A stretch of DNA of 64,000 bases from Sphaerospermopsis torques-reginae ITEP-024. Its GTDB lineage: Bacteria > Cyanobacteriota > Cyanobacteriia > Cyanobacteriales > Nostocaceae. The stretch lies in NCBI RefSeq assembly GCF_019598945.1, contig NZ_CP080598.1, positions 3,658,001 through 3,722,000 on the forward strand. Direction: 5' to 3'. The position numbers and the translations under genes were made by a program. Below are positions 17,172-26,857 of the stretch, in pieces. The notes below the pieces were generated by a model. The model was given only the letters and a program-made list of their open reading frames with translations. It was not told the origin of the DNA and did not search any database. The number at the start of each line of letters is the position of its first letter. Positions within the stretch are counted from its first letter, which is position 1.

Positions 17172-18667
17172 CATTGGTGACAAGTTAAGGAAAAGGGGAA
17201 ATTGTCAAGAGTGGTATTTGTAGTGGTCAAAAACATGGGAAACTCAGTCTAGACAAGTAATTGAGCGATTGAGTCCAGCCATGACAACCAGTAAAAAAAC
17301 CAACAGAGACCACGCAAAAAAGAAACAGCGACCAATGGTGGAAGATGAAGTAATAGCCAAGCAATTGGAAAGATTACTGACACCAGCGATTACAAATCAA
17401 GAAAATTACTACCGAAAACTAGGACTCAGAGAAAGGATACTGAATTTGCCATTGATGATGGCGGCGGTGTTAACCCTGCTGTGGAGAGATGTAGCAGGAG
17501 TCAGAGAAGTGACAAGAATGTTAGCTAGAGACGGTTTTCTTTGGTGTAATCCTACGAAAGTTAGTCAACAAGCTGTATCACAGAGATTTTTGACATTTCC
17601 ATCGGAATTATTTGAAAAAGTATTTAAAGATTTATTGCCTAGCTTGAGAACAGCTTGGCACAGTAGAAATAAACGTCCTTTGCCAGAAAGTATTCAATTT
17701 ATCTTATCAAGATTTGAGAATATTTGGATAGTAGATGGGTCAACATTGGAGGCATTGTTTAGGAAATTACAAAGTTTGGAAGAAGCTCATTATGGACAAT
17801 TAGCAGGCAAGATGAGTACAGTCATTGATTTAATGACCAGATTACCTGTAGAGATTTGGTTTGCAGAGAATCCTAAAGCTTCTGATACTAAACTTGAAGA
17901 AAATATTTTGAATTTAGTGACAGAAAATACCCTATTGTTGTTAGACAGGGGGTTTTATCACTTTAATTTTTGGTTACAATTAATTGATAAAAAAGTTGAC
18001 TTTATTACGAGAATAAAAAAAGGAGCATCAATCAAGGTAGAACAAATATTTACAGATAGTTATGGATTGCGAGACCGAAAGATACGTCTGGGTTCTGGTA
18101 CTAAAAAGACTCCATTTATCATTTTACGTTTGATTGAAGTGCGGTCAGGAAAAACATGGCATTCTTATTTAACCAGCGTGTTAGATCCTAACGTTTTACC
18201 CCCCTATGTGGTAGCGGATTTATATCGGCGACGTTGGCGGATTGAAGATGCTTTTAATATAGTAAAAAGACTCTTGGGGTTAAGTTATTTATGGACGGGT
18301 TCAATTAATGGAATTAAATTGCAGATTTGGGCAACTTGGATATTTTATGCGGTTTTAGTCGATTTAGGTGATGCTGTAGCTGACGAACTTTCTCTCCCCT
18401 TTGATGATATTTCATTAGAAATGATTTATCGTGGTCTTTATCATTTTACTATGGCTCATCAAAAAGGTAAGGCAACCGAAGAAAGTTAAGTATTTTGCTG
18501 ATCCTCAAAATCGAGATTTAGGCATTATCAAACAGAAGCGAAAACCAAACATAAAATTAATTGTCGCTCCTTTTCCTGAGCTTCAAAGAGGGACTGACCA
18601 TTTTTTTTTCAATAATTATCCGAAAGCCTCTTGACAAAATACTTACAGCCTTAACTTGTCACTAATG
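17172..18667 (+). mobile_element. IS4-type insertion sequence
   Basis: An element of 1496 bases. The left end CATTGGTGACAAGTTAAGG (17172-17190) matches the inverted right end (18649-18667) at 18 of 19 positions. It holds one transposase gene, which is frameshifted. I see no target-site duplication (left flank CCCAGAG, right flank GGCTGTT), and the interrupted WD40 gene does not continue on the right. That suggests a deletion or rearrangement next to the element after insertion. Confidence 0.85.
17281..18634 (+). pseudogene. IS4-family DDE transposase, frameshifted near the 3' end
   Basis: The first 400 codons (17281-18489) give an IS4-type DDE transposase: WIVDGSTLEALF (first D), LLLLDRGFYHF (second D), and YRRRWRIEDAFNIVK, the Y-x2-R-x3-E-x6-K signature with the catalytic E. 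After AHQKGKATEE the frame hits a stop. The next frame carries on with VKYFADPQNRDLGIIKQKRK and ends at 18634, which reads as the natural C terminus. A one-base indel near 18475-18485 explains this. The enzyme is probably inactive unless the frame is rescued. The ATG at 17281 is preferred to an upstream TTG. Confidence 0.8.
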
Positions 18668-19388
18668 GGCTGTTGGTAGCAATACTAGCCCGTTGCTGCT
18701 AATGTAGCACTATTCCACACCTATGTAAACAATTAACTGCTAAAAATATAATCACATTACAGTTAGTTAATGAACCGCTGTATAAAACCTATGAGTGGAA
18801 CACAGGTACTTATTACCGAATCTGATTCAGGATATTCTGTTGCTGCATGGTTTATCCCACCAGGAATTAATGGGGTATTCAGCCGTCAGCTAACAGCAGT
18901 CAGCAAGAAGCTAAAAAACACGAATTTCATCTGGTAAATTTTCCTCATCAACCATTGGTGACAGGTGACAGGTGACAGGTGACAGTGTGAAAAGTGTTTT
19001 TATTTACTCCCTGGTTATTGATATGGAACAAAAAACAAAGCTACAGGTAACAAAGAACAGGAGATACAGCAGTTTCGAGGTAAATGAGGTACAAGGTTAA
19101 CAGGCAGGATGCCTGTTCCACAAGGGTTTTATGATTTGAGTTTGTACATCACTGGTATGAAATATGCTGTATCTATTTAACTCAAGTTGTTAGTTATAAA
19201 AGTGATGGGGAGATGGGGAGGAAAAGATTTTTCCCAATCACCAATCACCAATCACCAATCACCAATTTCTCATAGCTCGAAGTTAAACTAGATAAGAAAA
19301 CAGTAATTTCCAGTTATTGCTATTTCTGTCAGAAGAATAGGCATAAAACCAAAAATCCGCTTATGCCAAAATTAAAAGGGTAAATATT
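18668..19388. other. Non-coding gap before ftsH
   Basis: Holds GGTGACA heptamers (18956-18985), a CAGGCAGGATGCCTGTT palindrome near 19101, and CCAATCA heptamers (19233-19267). No convincing gene. A 48-codon frame at 18791 is unsupported. Confidence 0.7.
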
Positions 19389-21287
19389 ATGACAAAAGTT
19401 GGTAAAAAGGCATTGAGAAAACAGCGTCAAACAAAGCGAGTAGCTTGGACTGGGGCATTAGCAGCCGCTATGATCATGTTGCCGGGAATGTTTGGGGGTA
19501 GTCCCGTCTTGGCACAAAAAGCAGAGCGTAACTCTTTATCTTACGGAGAATTGCTACAAAAAACCGAGCAAGGGCTGGTTAAAAGAGTAGAACTTGATGA
19601 AACCGAACAAATAGCTAAAGTTTATTTGGCAGATCAAAAACCAGATGCACCACCTATCCCGGTACAGCTTTTAGATCAAAACTCTGAGTTAATAAACAAA
19701 CTCAAAGAAAAAAATGTTGAGTTTGGTCAGGTTTCCTCTGCTAACAGTAGAGCAGCCGTAGGATTATTAATCAACCTGATGTGGATTTTACCACTGGTGG
19801 CTTTAATGCTGTTGTTCCTGCGCCGTTCTGCCAATGCTTCTAACCAAGCTTTGAATTTTGGTAAATCTCGCGCTCGGTTTCAAATGGAAGCGAAAACCGG
19901 GGTAAAATTTGATGATGTGGCAGGAATTGAAGAAGCCAAAGAAGAATTACAGGAAGTTGTTACTTTTTTGAAACAACCAGAGAAATTTACCGCAGTAGGG
20001 GCAAAAATTCCCAAAGGCGTGCTGTTGGTGGGACCCCCTGGTACTGGTAAAACTCTACTAGCAAAAGCGATCGCCGGTGAAGCTGCTGTACCATTTTTCA
20101 GTATTTCCGGTTCAGAATTTGTAGAAATGTTTGTGGGTGTGGGTGCTTCCCGTGTCCGTGACTTGTTCAAAAAAGCCAAAGATAACGCTCCTTGTATCAT
20201 TTTTATTGATGAAATTGACGCAGTTGGTAGACAGAGGGGTGCAGGTATCGGTGGTGGTAATGATGAGAGAGAGCAAACCTTAAACCAGCTATTAACAGAA
20301 ATGGATGGTTTTGAAGGTAACACAGGTATTATTATTATTGCCGCTACCAACCGTCCTGATGTCTTAGATTCAGCTTTATTGCGTCCTGGTCGTTTTGATA
20401 GACAAGTTATTGTAGATGCACCGGACTTAAAAGGACGTTTGGAAATCTTGCAAGTTCATGCACGGAACAAAAAATTAGATCCGAGTGTTTCCTTAGATGC
20501 GATCGCCCGCCGGACTCCTGGTTTTACTGGTGCAGACTTAGCTAACCTCCTCAATGAAGCAGCTATTCTCACAGCGAGAAGACGCAAAGAAGCAATTACC
20601 ATCCTCGAAATAGATGATGCGGTAGATCGGGTAGTTGCCGGAATGGAAGGCGCTGCTTTAGTAGACAGCAAAAACAAACGTTTAATTGCTTACCATGAAG
20701 TGGGACACGCTTTAATAGGTACATTGGTTAAAGACCATGATCCAGTTCAAAAAGTTACCCTCATTCCCAGAGGACAAGCATTAGGTTTAACTTGGTTTAC
20801 ACCCAATGAAGAACAAGGTTTAATTTCCCGTTCCCAAATTTTAGCCCGAATTATGGCAGCTTTAGGCGGTCGTGCGGCTGAGGAAATAGTGTTTGGGAAA
20901 CCGGAAGTTACCACAGGTGCGGGTAATGATTTGCAACAAGTGACAAACATGGCCAGACAAATGGTAACAAAGTTTGGGATGTCTGATTTAGGTCCATTAT
21001 CCTTGGAAAGTCAAAATAATAGTGATATATTTTTGGGACGTGACTGGGGGAATAGGTCAGAATATTCTGAAGAAATTGCTGCTAAAATTGATGCTCAAGT
21101 GAAAGAGATTGTCAGCAATTGTTATGTGAAGGTAAAAGAATTACTGCAAGAAAACCGCCTGATTATGGAGCGTTTAGTTGATATGTTAGCCGAAGAAGAA
21201 ACCATTGATGGAGATGTTTTCCGTAAAATTGTAGAAGAGAATATTCAGACTCAGGTGAAAGATCAAAAGTTAGCAGTTTCTCATTAG
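19389..21287 (+). CDS. ftsH: ATP-dependent zinc metalloprotease FtsH
   Basis: Membrane-anchored AAA protease that degrades damaged membrane proteins, including photosystem II subunits in cyanobacteria. The 632 residues have a first membrane segment (about 18-40), a lumenal/periplasmic loop, a second membrane segment (about 120-143), an AAA domain with GPPGTGKT and [15 protein letters not shown], arginine-finger region [11 protein letters not shown], and the zinc site HEVGH at about residue 436. Length and order are normal. Cyanobacteria carry several FtsH paralogues and I cannot say which one this is. A strong hairpin follows the stop. Confidence 0.97.
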   Translation: MTKVGKKALRKQRQTKRVAWTGALAAAMIMLPGMFGGSPVLAQKAERNSLSYGELLQKTEQGLVKRVELDETEQIAKVYLADQKPDAPPIPVQLLDQNSELINKLKEKNVEFGQVSSANSRAAVGLLINLMWILPLVALMLLFLRRSANASNQALNFGKSRARFQMEAKTGVKFDDVAGIEEAKEELQEVVTFLKQPEKFTAVGAKIPKGVLLVGPPGTGKTLLAKAIAGEAAVPFFSISGSEFVEMFVGVGASRVRDLFKKAKDNAPCIIFIDEIDAVGRQRGAGIGGGNDEREQTLNQLLTEMDGFEGNTGIIIIAATNRPDVLDSALLRPGRFDRQVIVDAPDLKGRLEILQVHARNKKLDPSVSLDAIARRTPGFTGADLANLLNEAAILTARRRKEAITILEIDDAVDRVVAGMEGAALVDSKNKRLIAYHEVGHALIGTLVKDHDPVQKVTLIPRGQALGLTWFTPNEEQGLISRSQILARIMAALGGRAAEEIVFGKPEVTTGAGNDLQQVTNMARQMVTKFGMSDLGPLSLESQNNSDIFLGRDWGNRSEYSEEIAAKIDAQVKEIVSNCYVKVKELLQENRLIMERLVDMLAEEETIDGDVFRKIVEENIQTQVKDQKLAVSH

Positions 21288-21373
21288 ACATCTGGTGGAG
21301 GAGATCAAGGAGTCAGGAGTTCAAGGATATCAAGGAGTTTTTTGTATTTGGAAACGAGGTAAAAACCAACAAA

Positions 21374-21413
21374 GTGCAAGGTTTTCCTACTCATAGTTTC
21401 CAAAACCTTGCAC
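21374..21413. terminator. Long hairpin after ftsH
   Basis: GTGCAAGGTTTT pairs with AAAACCTTGCAC across a 16-base loop, about 90 bases after the ftsH stop. The T run that follows is short, so terminator activity is likely but not certain. Confidence 0.5.
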
Positions 21414-21651
21414 CTATTTTCTTTGTGATCACCCTCAAACTCTTTATTCATCGTGGTTTTCAGTTTATTCAGCAACCCCTAAGTATTAAGTTATGGGGAA
21501 TTAATTGGGAATTGGGAAAATACAGCACTTCCCGGTGTTATGAGGTACAGAGATGAATCATAAAACTCTTGTGGTGCGGGCATCTTGTCCGCTACTGGTG
21601 TACTTCACTTATATGAAATCTGCTGTAAAATCCTTTCTTCCTGACTCCTGT

Positions 21652-21681
21652 GATAAAAAAAAGACAGGCAAGATGCCTGTC
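21652..21681 (-). terminator. petA terminator
   Basis: On the minus strand GACAGGCATCTTGCCTGTC is followed by eight or more T, 27 bases after the petA stop. The same GGCATCTTGCC palindrome recurs near 16622 and in variant form near 19101, so a dispersed repeat serves here as terminator. Confidence 0.8.
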
Positions 21682-21707
21682 CCACAAATCATTGTTTAGT
21701 AAAGAAT

Positions 21708-22709
21708 TTAGAAATTCATCTCAGCAGCTTGGACTTTTTCCACCTGCTTCTTCTTCAGCACTAACATAACTTGTGCCAACATCACTAAACAGATAAAGGC
21801 GATCAAACCTTTGATTCTGTTGGGGTTTTGTAAGACGATTTCTGTATCTTTCTGACCAAAACCACCGACGTTGGGGTTATTGGTTAAAGCGTCACCAAAT
21901 GCAACTGTTTGTCCTTCTGAAACAATCAGTTCTGGACCTGCGGGAACTGTATCGTTAACAACTTCACCATTGTCGGTTTTGATGCTAACTACATACTTAA
22001 CGTTACCGTCTTCATCTTCTGTTTTGGCAATCTTGCTGATTGTACCAGCAGCGGAAGCGTTGTAAACGTTGTTATTGCTCTTTTCACCTGTGGGGTAAAC
22101 TTGACCACGTCCTCTGTTACCGCCTACATGAACGGCATATTTGCCAAAGTAGATATTTTTGTCGGTAGCAGGGTTAGGTGAAAGCACTGGGAAGACGATT
22201 TCTTGATGTTCTTCCCCTGGTAAGGGTCCAACTATCACCACGTTTTCCTGGTCTTCTCTGTAGGTTTGGAAGTAAACATCGCCTACTTCTTCTTTCATTT
22301 CTTCAGGAATGCGGTCTTCTGGTGCAATCTTGAAGCCTTCGGGTAACATCAATACAGCACCGACGTTTAAACCGACTTTAGAACCATCAGCACCTACTTG
22401 CTGTACGCTGGTATCGTAGGGTATTTTGACGATCGCTTTAAATACGGTGTCAGGTAATACGGATTGGGGTACTTCTACTTCTGTGTTTTTTGCTGCTAGA
22501 TGACAGTTAGCGCAAACAATCCGTCCTGTGGCTTCGCGGGGTGTTTCAGGAGCGGTTTCCTGCGCCCAGAAGGGATAAGCAGCAGCGGTTTGGGGGTGAG
22601 CAATATCGCTGGTGAAGAAAAATGTCACTGTAGCGATCGCTATCAGCAATGTATTGAACATTACTTTAGCAGCGCGAGTTAACCTCGCTGGTGTACGGGC
22701 GTTTCTCAT
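21708..22709 (-). CDS. petA: Cytochrome f (cytochrome b6f complex)
   Basis: Heme-bearing subunit of the b6f complex that passes electrons to plastocyanin or cytochrome c6. A 333-residue precursor has an N-terminal export signal ending before YPFWAQ, the mature start, whose tyrosine amino group is the axial heme ligand in this family. Then come CANCH for covalent heme attachment and one C-terminal membrane anchor ([20 protein letters not shown]). Length is normal. It is the second gene of petC-petA, with 74 bases between them partly filled by heptamer repeats, and ends in a clear terminator. Confidence 0.98.
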   Translation of the reverse strand: MRNARTPARLTRAAKVMFNTLLIAIATVTFFFTSDIAHPQTAAAYPFWAQETAPETPREATGRIVCANCHLAAKNTEVEVPQSVLPDTVFKAIVKIPYDTSVQQVGADGSKVGLNVGAVLMLPEGFKIAPEDRIPEEMKEEVGDVYFQTYREDQENVVIVGPLPGEEHQEIVFPVLSPNPATDKNIYFGKYAVHVGGNRGRGQVYPTGEKSNNNVYNASAAGTISKIAKTEDEDGNVKYVVSIKTDNGEVVNDTVPAGPELIVSEGQTVAFGDALTNNPNVGGFGQKDTEIVLQNPNRIKGLIAFICLVMLAQVMLVLKKKQVEKVQAAEMNF

Positions 22710-22715
22710 CTCTAT

Positions 22716-22752
22716 AAAGTCAGTTGTCAGTGGTCAGTTGTCAGTGGTGATT
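22716..22752. repeat. STRR heptamers in the petC-petA gap
   Basis: GTCAGTT/GTCAGTG heptamers between the two cotranscribed genes. Confidence 0.8.
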
Positions 22753-22783
22753 GTTCAGCATTAAAGCTGAACCATTGCATTGT

Positions 22784-23323
22784 TTAAGCCCACCAAGGTT
22801 CTTCACCAGTGCGGAAGTCGCTTTCTGTCCAAGGGGTCAAAACGATTTTGTCATCGTTGACGTTGGCATGAGCTAAAGCTAAAGACCTGGGTGCAGGTCC
22901 GCGAACCACTTTACCAGTAGCATCGTACTGGGAACCGTGACAAGGGCATTTAAATTTGTTCTCTGCTACGTTCCAGGGAACAACACAACCTAAGTGGGTG
23001 CAAATAGCGTTAATGCCATAATCTGCGATCGCTTCTTTGCTTTCTACCACAATATAGGTAGGATCTCCCTTGAGTCCTTGGACAAGGGTGCGATCGCCTA
23101 CGTTATGACTGCTGAGAAACTTACTAACACTAACATCGTTACCCAGTTCATCTTTTGCTACTGTACCACCACCAGCACCACCGCTGGCGGGGGGGATAAA
23201 GTAGTTAACAACAGGATACAATACACCAGCAGCTACTCCGGTGACAGTCCCAAAAGTCAGCAGGTTCATGAACTGACGACGACCCATATCGGGTACGTCC
23301 ATTGATTCAGAAAATTGAGCCAT
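22784..23323 (-). CDS. petC: Rieske iron-sulfur protein (cytochrome b6f complex)
   Basis: Carries the [2Fe-2S] cluster that takes electrons from plastoquinol and passes them to cytochrome f. At 179 residues it is full length. It has an N-terminal membrane anchor ([20 protein letters not shown], about residues 19-38) preceded by RRQF as in Tat-type signals, a glycine-rich hinge (ASGGAGGG), and the cluster boxes CTHLGC and CPCHGSQY. First gene of petC-petA. Confidence 0.98.
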   Translation of the reverse strand: MAQFSESMDVPDMGRRQFMNLLTFGTVTGVAAGVLYPVVNYFIPPASGGAGGGTVAKDELGNDVSVSKFLSSHNVGDRTLVQGLKGDPTYIVVESKEAIADYGINAICTHLGCVVPWNVAENKFKCPCHGSQYDATGKVVRGPAPRSLALAHANVNDDKIVLTPWTESDFRTGEEPWWA

Positions 23324-23659
23324 AGTCTACGCGCTCTTTGTGTAATTTGTTCAGCAATTTTGACAAGAGTGGTAGCAACTAGCCTCACACTTTGCCTGAG
23401 TCGAAATGCTAACGCCCCCAGTGATGCCATACTTCTTGGTAAGAAGACCTATCTAGCATTACCTTCTGTTAGCATTACATTTCTTTATATCCTTATCATA
23501 GTTTCAAAAAGCATAGACAAATATCTCATGCTTTCTGTTTGCTGGGAATAACCCCAACAGGACTTACTACCACACCCTCTATCCCTAGTCTAAAAGCTGT
23601 TGGGACTACTTTAAAGAAAATATTTTCCGGGTTCTCTTTTTTCAGTTCTGATTGGATTA

Positions 23660-23800
23660 GCTACTCTTGAGAATGTTTTACTTTGTCTGATTTATCGGAT
23701 TTCCTGTCACACAGGAGCTATGGTCAGATCAATTCTGACTCTCCCCAGTCTCAGAGCCGGACTTTCACCACTTCTCAAGGATCTACGCTTCTTGAACCCA
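23660..23800. other. Structured non-coding element upstream of petC
   Basis: CTTGAGAA (23666-23673) can pair with TTCTCAAG (23772-23779). Inside are two tight hairpins, CCTGT-cac-ACAGG (23703-23715) and GTCAG/CTGAC (23723-23739), and a GAGCCGGACTTTCACC stretch. The closing stem plus nested hairpins suggests a folded RNA. On the minus strand it would lie in a long petC leader; on the plus strand it would precede the DUF3067 gene. I cannot match it to a known family. The rest of 23324-24049 shows no gene. Confidence 0.35.
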
Positions 23801-24049
23801 AGACTAAATATATCACATTCACATCTTGCATCACAGATGCGGACAAAACATTATAATATTTTTGTACTACAAATATTAATATTTTGAGTAAGTAAGTCGG
23901 CTCTAAATGTAAAATCTAAATGAGAGCAGCCATGATCTCGTTAAGTCGGTGTTGAATTTGTTTTAGATGTGTGACAATATCTTGATTAGTGATTCGCTTG
24001 CATGGCATTAACCCAAAATAAAAACTAAAATAATGAATGTTAAAACATT

Positions 24050-24358
24050 ATGACTGGAAAAGAATTTCGTCAACTGTTAATTGATAAATGGGGATATTCT
24101 TATGATGTCCAGTTCCGCAGGACGCAAGGAAAGATATTTCTGCAAGTCATGTGGAAATATCTTGAACAAGCTTCATTCCCTTTAAGCGAACCAGAATATC
24201 AAGAACATCTGGATAGCATCGCTAATTATCTCAATGCTTTGGGGGGAACGAGTCAAGTACAAACTTTTATTGAACAAACTAAAGAGCGTCCCCGATTGGG
24301 TAAAGCTGTGAGTATTCCTCTCGATTTGGGCGATCGCGCATCCGAATGGATAGTGTAG
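24050..24358 (+). CDS. DUF3067 family protein
   Basis: A 102-residue protein beginning MTGKEFRQLLIDKWGYSYDV with FLQVMWKYLEQASFPLSEPE, a pattern of DUF3067, a small family conserved in cyanobacteria and plastid-bearing eukaryotes. No catalytic motif is visible and no function is known to me. It stands alone, divergent from petC across a 726-base gap. Confidence 0.8.
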   Translation: MTGKEFRQLLIDKWGYSYDVQFRRTQGKIFLQVMWKYLEQASFPLSEPEYQEHLDSIANYLNALGGTSQVQTFIEQTKERPRLGKAVSIPLDLGDRASEWIV

Positions 24359-24360
24359 GT

Positions 24361-24481
24361 TGTGACTGGTGACTGGTGACTGGGGACAGATAATATTTTT
24401 ATATGAAAATATAGCATTTACCAAGCTAGTGAGGTACAGAGTTTTTTATCTTAGGGAATTGGGAATTGGGAATTGGGAACA
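24361..24481. repeat. STRR heptamers
   Basis: GTGACTG copies from 24363 and GGGAATT copies from about 24455, after the DUF3067 stop. Confidence 0.8.
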
Positions 24482-24565
24482 GTAAATAAATTAGGGTGTA
24501 CCTCATGAGACTGGGAAACGCTATATCATGTCAAAAAAGCCAAGATGGGAAAATAAGAATTAAAA

Positions 24566-24781
24566 TTGATCAATCCATTTGCCGAAAGGAAAAAAGTTTG
24601 GGTAAATTGGGGAAATCATCATCATTTAAGAATTACCCGAATTTTTAAATGTTTGTGTTTATTAGGTTTAAAAGAATATGCTCAGGCATTTTTTAAATGT
24701 TTAGAGGAAATATATCATCTAGCAAAAGGTGAAATTACTAAACTTACATTTTCTCATTGGCAAGATGCAATAAATAGTTAA
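24566..24781 (+). pseudogene. OGFr-like protein fragment (5' truncated)
   Basis: Seventy-one codons whose text VWVNWGNHHHLRITRIFKCL, then LGLKEYAQAFFKCLEEIY, resembles the C-terminal part of cyanobacterial proteins with an opioid-growth-factor-receptor-like conserved region. The N-terminal half expected for the family is missing: an in-frame stop lies four codons before the first possible start (TTG). I read it as a remnant. Upstream sequence is repeat-derived. Confidence 0.5.
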
Positions 24782-24883
24782 GAATAAGTAGGTTGTAATT
24801 CATGCAATTTTTTCGACTAATCTACATATCTAATGTTTTTGAAGTACAATTAAGTAAACACAATTCTAACAAGAGATTTTCAA

Positions 24884-25192
24884 GTGGAAACATCTAAACA
24901 TCTGCCTCTTGTTTTTTTAGATACAAATGTTATCGCTGCTTATTTACGTGGTGAGTCACCTAGTTCTGAACTATTCTCTCCAGCAGTGTTGAAACAAGTG
25001 CGGTTAGCAATTAATCCAGTAGTATTACAGGAGCTTTTTTTCTTAGTAGAGTCCAGTAAAAACCCAGAAATTTTGGATGAACTTCAAGAAGAAGTTAATG
25101 TGATACCTGTAAATTTACAGAAAGCTGAGGAATATCTCAAGTATGCAGCAGACCTTCGTAACCGTATAGCTGAATTGGGAACTAAGGTGTGA
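24884..25192 (+). pseudogene. PIN-domain toxin gene, 3' replaced
   Basis: Begins GTG with LPLVFLDTNVIAAYLRGE, the first acidic strand of PIN-domain RNases, and continues to EEYLKYAADLRNRIA. There the family normally runs on to further acidic residues, but here the frame ends ELGTKV and stops at about 102 residues. The short tail and the overlapping second start look like the end of an antitoxin gene, so a deletion seems to have joined two toxin-antitoxin loci. The last PIN acidic residues are missing, so activity is unlikely. No antitoxin gene is visible upstream. Confidence 0.6.
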
Positions 25193-25272
25193 AGGTTTAT
25201 ATTGATACGGGTGTTTTTATTGACTATCTCAGTCCACAAGCGATCGCACCACATTTCCCCCATATTTTCTAA
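25189..25272 (+). pseudogene. Second PIN-domain gene, 5' stub
   Basis: GTG at 25189 overlaps the previous stop by 4 bases (GTGA) and reads VKVYIDTGVFIDYLSPQ, a typical PIN start with the first catalytic aspartate, but the frame stops after 27 codons. The coupling GTGA is the usual antitoxin-toxin junction. Only the start of this toxin survives. Confidence 0.5.
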
Positions 25273-25616
25273 ATTCAATGATAATGATAAAAATTTTCAA
25301 TAAGCTTTAGTATTTTTTCATAATTACAGCATGACGATTTCTCTGATAAAAGCCGAATTTTTCAGGCTTTTTAACTGGAAACTGATCAAAAAGCAGTCAG
25401 CTTGACTAATTGATCAGGTTACGAGAAACTATAGGTTGATGGATGTCACTGCTAACCCAAATAATAATTTTCGTTAAGATTTTGAGATATATATTTTTAA
25501 AGATGGAACATTATGAACAAATGGCAACTTTTGTTTCTGTGTTCTTTCAGCAATAGAAAACTAACTCCGCTAAAGCAGTTAAGTCCAAGGGTACTATTGA
25601 GATTGGCATTCAGAGA
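25273..25616. other. Intergenic, no gene seen
   Basis: AT-rich gap ahead of the DUF2997 gene. A 38-codon frame starting at 25513 has no family resemblance. It probably holds the promoter of the DUF2997-ycf35-ferredoxin operon. Confidence 0.5.
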
Positions 25617-25829
25617 ATGGAAACACTAGAATTTATAATTTATCCAGACGGTCGAGTACAAGAGAAAGTCACTGGTATAGTGGGATCTTCTTGTGCGGAG
25701 GTAACAGCAGCCATAGAAGCCCAACTGGGAAAAGTGGTAAATCAGCAGCCCACCTCAGAATTTTTCGCCAATAATGCTACACAGGAATCAAGTGTAGTCA
25801 ATACCCAAACTGCTTTTAGCGAATGGTAA
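25617..25829 (+). CDS. DUF2997 family protein
   Basis: Seventy residues, METLEFIIYPDGRVQEKVTG then CAEVTAAIEAQLG, the DUF2997 pattern. It is first of three genes: it lies 39 bases before ycf35, and the ferredoxin overlaps ycf35. The fixed neighbourhood suggests these proteins act together, but their role is not established. Confidence 0.8.
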   Translation: METLEFIIYPDGRVQEKVTGIVGSSCAEVTAAIEAQLGKVVNQQPTSEFFANNATQESSVVNTQTAFSEW

Positions 25830-25868
25830 GTTTTCCAACTCGTCTACTTTCATTGATTACAAACCGCC

Positions 25869-26255
25869 ATGTCACACTTTAGCCAAATTAAAACTCAAAT
25901 CCGCAACCTCGAATCCTTACAAGATGCACTTTCCGACTTAGGAATAGACTGGAAACCAGGACCCCGTGAAGTGCGTGGTTATCGTGGTCAAACCCATCCA
26001 GCCGAAGTTACCATCGAGCAAGAAAATGGGTATGACATCGGTTTCAGATGGAATGGTCAGGAATACGAATTGGTAGCTGACTTACAATATTGGCAGCAAA
26101 ATTTATCTGTAGATGGATTTTTGCGCCAAGTCACCCAACGTTATGCTTACCAAACAGTGATGAAAGAAACTGCCAAAGTTGGTTTCCAAGTTGCTGAAGA
26201 ACAGAAAAATGCAGATGGTTCTATTCGTTTAGTAGTACAACGCTGGAGTGCGTAA
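25869..26255 (+). CDS. ycf35: Ycf35-like protein (DUF1257)
   Basis: A 128-residue protein starting MSHFSQIKTQIRNLESLQDA and containing YDIGFRWNGQEYELVADLQYW, the DUF1257/Ycf35 family, present in cyanobacteria and in the plastid genomes of red and related algae. Function is unknown. The last base of its stop codon is the first base of the ferredoxin ATG (TAATG), so the two are translationally coupled. Confidence 0.88.
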   Translation: MSHFSQIKTQIRNLESLQDALSDLGIDWKPGPREVRGYRGQTHPAEVTIEQENGYDIGFRWNGQEYELVADLQYWQQNLSVDGFLRQVTQRYAYQTVMKETAKVGFQVAEEQKNADGSIRLVVQRWSA

Positions 26256-26719
26256 TGTCTCAATTGCAACCGTTCCCAGAAGATTTAGATCATAATCTGG
26301 AAAATAATCCTTCCGGTTTAGAGCCAGAATTAGGTGGTTTTTTACGAGATGAACCAGAACGTTCTGGTTTTGAACCGGAACTGGGCGGTTTGCTGCGACA
26401 GAAGGGCGTTTATGTGGATGAAATTACCTGCATCGGCTGTAAACACTGCGCCCACGTTGCCCGTAATACTTTTTATATTGAACCTGATTATGGGCGATCG
26501 CGTGTAATTCGCCAAGATGGCGACTCAGAAGAGGTAATACAAGAAGCGATAGATACCTGTCCTGTAGACTGTATTCACTGGGTTGATTATACAGAATTAA
26601 AAAACCTAGAAGAAGATCGCAGATATCAAGTTATTCCTGTTGTGGGTTATCCGGTAGATCATGCGGTCGCTACCACAGAAAAACGTCGTAAAAAGCAGAG
26701 ATTAAAAAACAATCAATAA
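26255..26719 (+). CDS. 4Fe-4S ferredoxin-like protein
   Basis: A 154-residue protein with one 4Fe-4S cluster: CIGCKHC in the first half and CPVDC later (DTCPVDCIHWV). An acidic N-terminal extension holds two near-repeats, SGLEPELGGFLRDEPE and SGFEPELGGLLRQKG. A basic tail (EKRRKKQRLKNN) follows. Electron transfer is the expected role. Coupled to ycf35. Confidence 0.88.
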   Translation: MSQLQPFPEDLDHNLENNPSGLEPELGGFLRDEPERSGFEPELGGLLRQKGVYVDEITCIGCKHCAHVARNTFYIEPDYGRSRVIRQDGDSEEVIQEAIDTCPVDCIHWVDYTELKNLEEDRRYQVIPVVGYPVDHAVATTEKRRKKQRLKNNQ

Positions 26720-26733
26720 TATAGCAGGAGTCA

Positions 26734-26853
26734 GGAGTTATTGATTTTGGATTTTGGATTTTGGATTTTGGATTGTTTTTGTTATATCCAATCTAAAATC
26801 TAAAATCTAAAATTTTTTCCCCAGTCCCCAGTCAAAGATCCCCAGTCCCCAGT
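26734..26853. repeat. STRR heptamers
   Basis: TTTTGGA heptamers (26742-26775), then AATCTAA heptamers, then CCCCAGT heptamers up to the left end of the IS630 element. Confidence 0.85.
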
Positions 26854-26857
26854 CATA

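Noticed and set aside
16752-17180. Plus-strand frame with repeated [15 protein letters not shown]
   Set aside because: Antisense shadow of the WD40 repeats.
18431-18634. Separate small gene after the transposase
   Set aside because: Its text continues the transposase C terminus in another frame, so it is the result of a frameshift.
18791-18937. 48-codon frame after the IS4-type element (MSGTQVLITESDSGYSVAAW...)
   Set aside because: No family resemblance, no ribosome-binding site, and its end runs into repeat-like CAGTCAGC text; could be a gene remnant but not supportable.
23700-23790. Second cobalamin riboswitch upstream of petC
   Set aside because: GGTGAAAGTCCGGC looks similar, but the CCCGC..CTGT and B12-box parts are missing in the required order.
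23916-24008. 30-codon minus-strand frame (MPCKRITNQDIVTHLKQIQH...)
   Set aside because: Amphipathic and plausible as a peptide, but very short, without a ribosome-binding site, and no known homologue.
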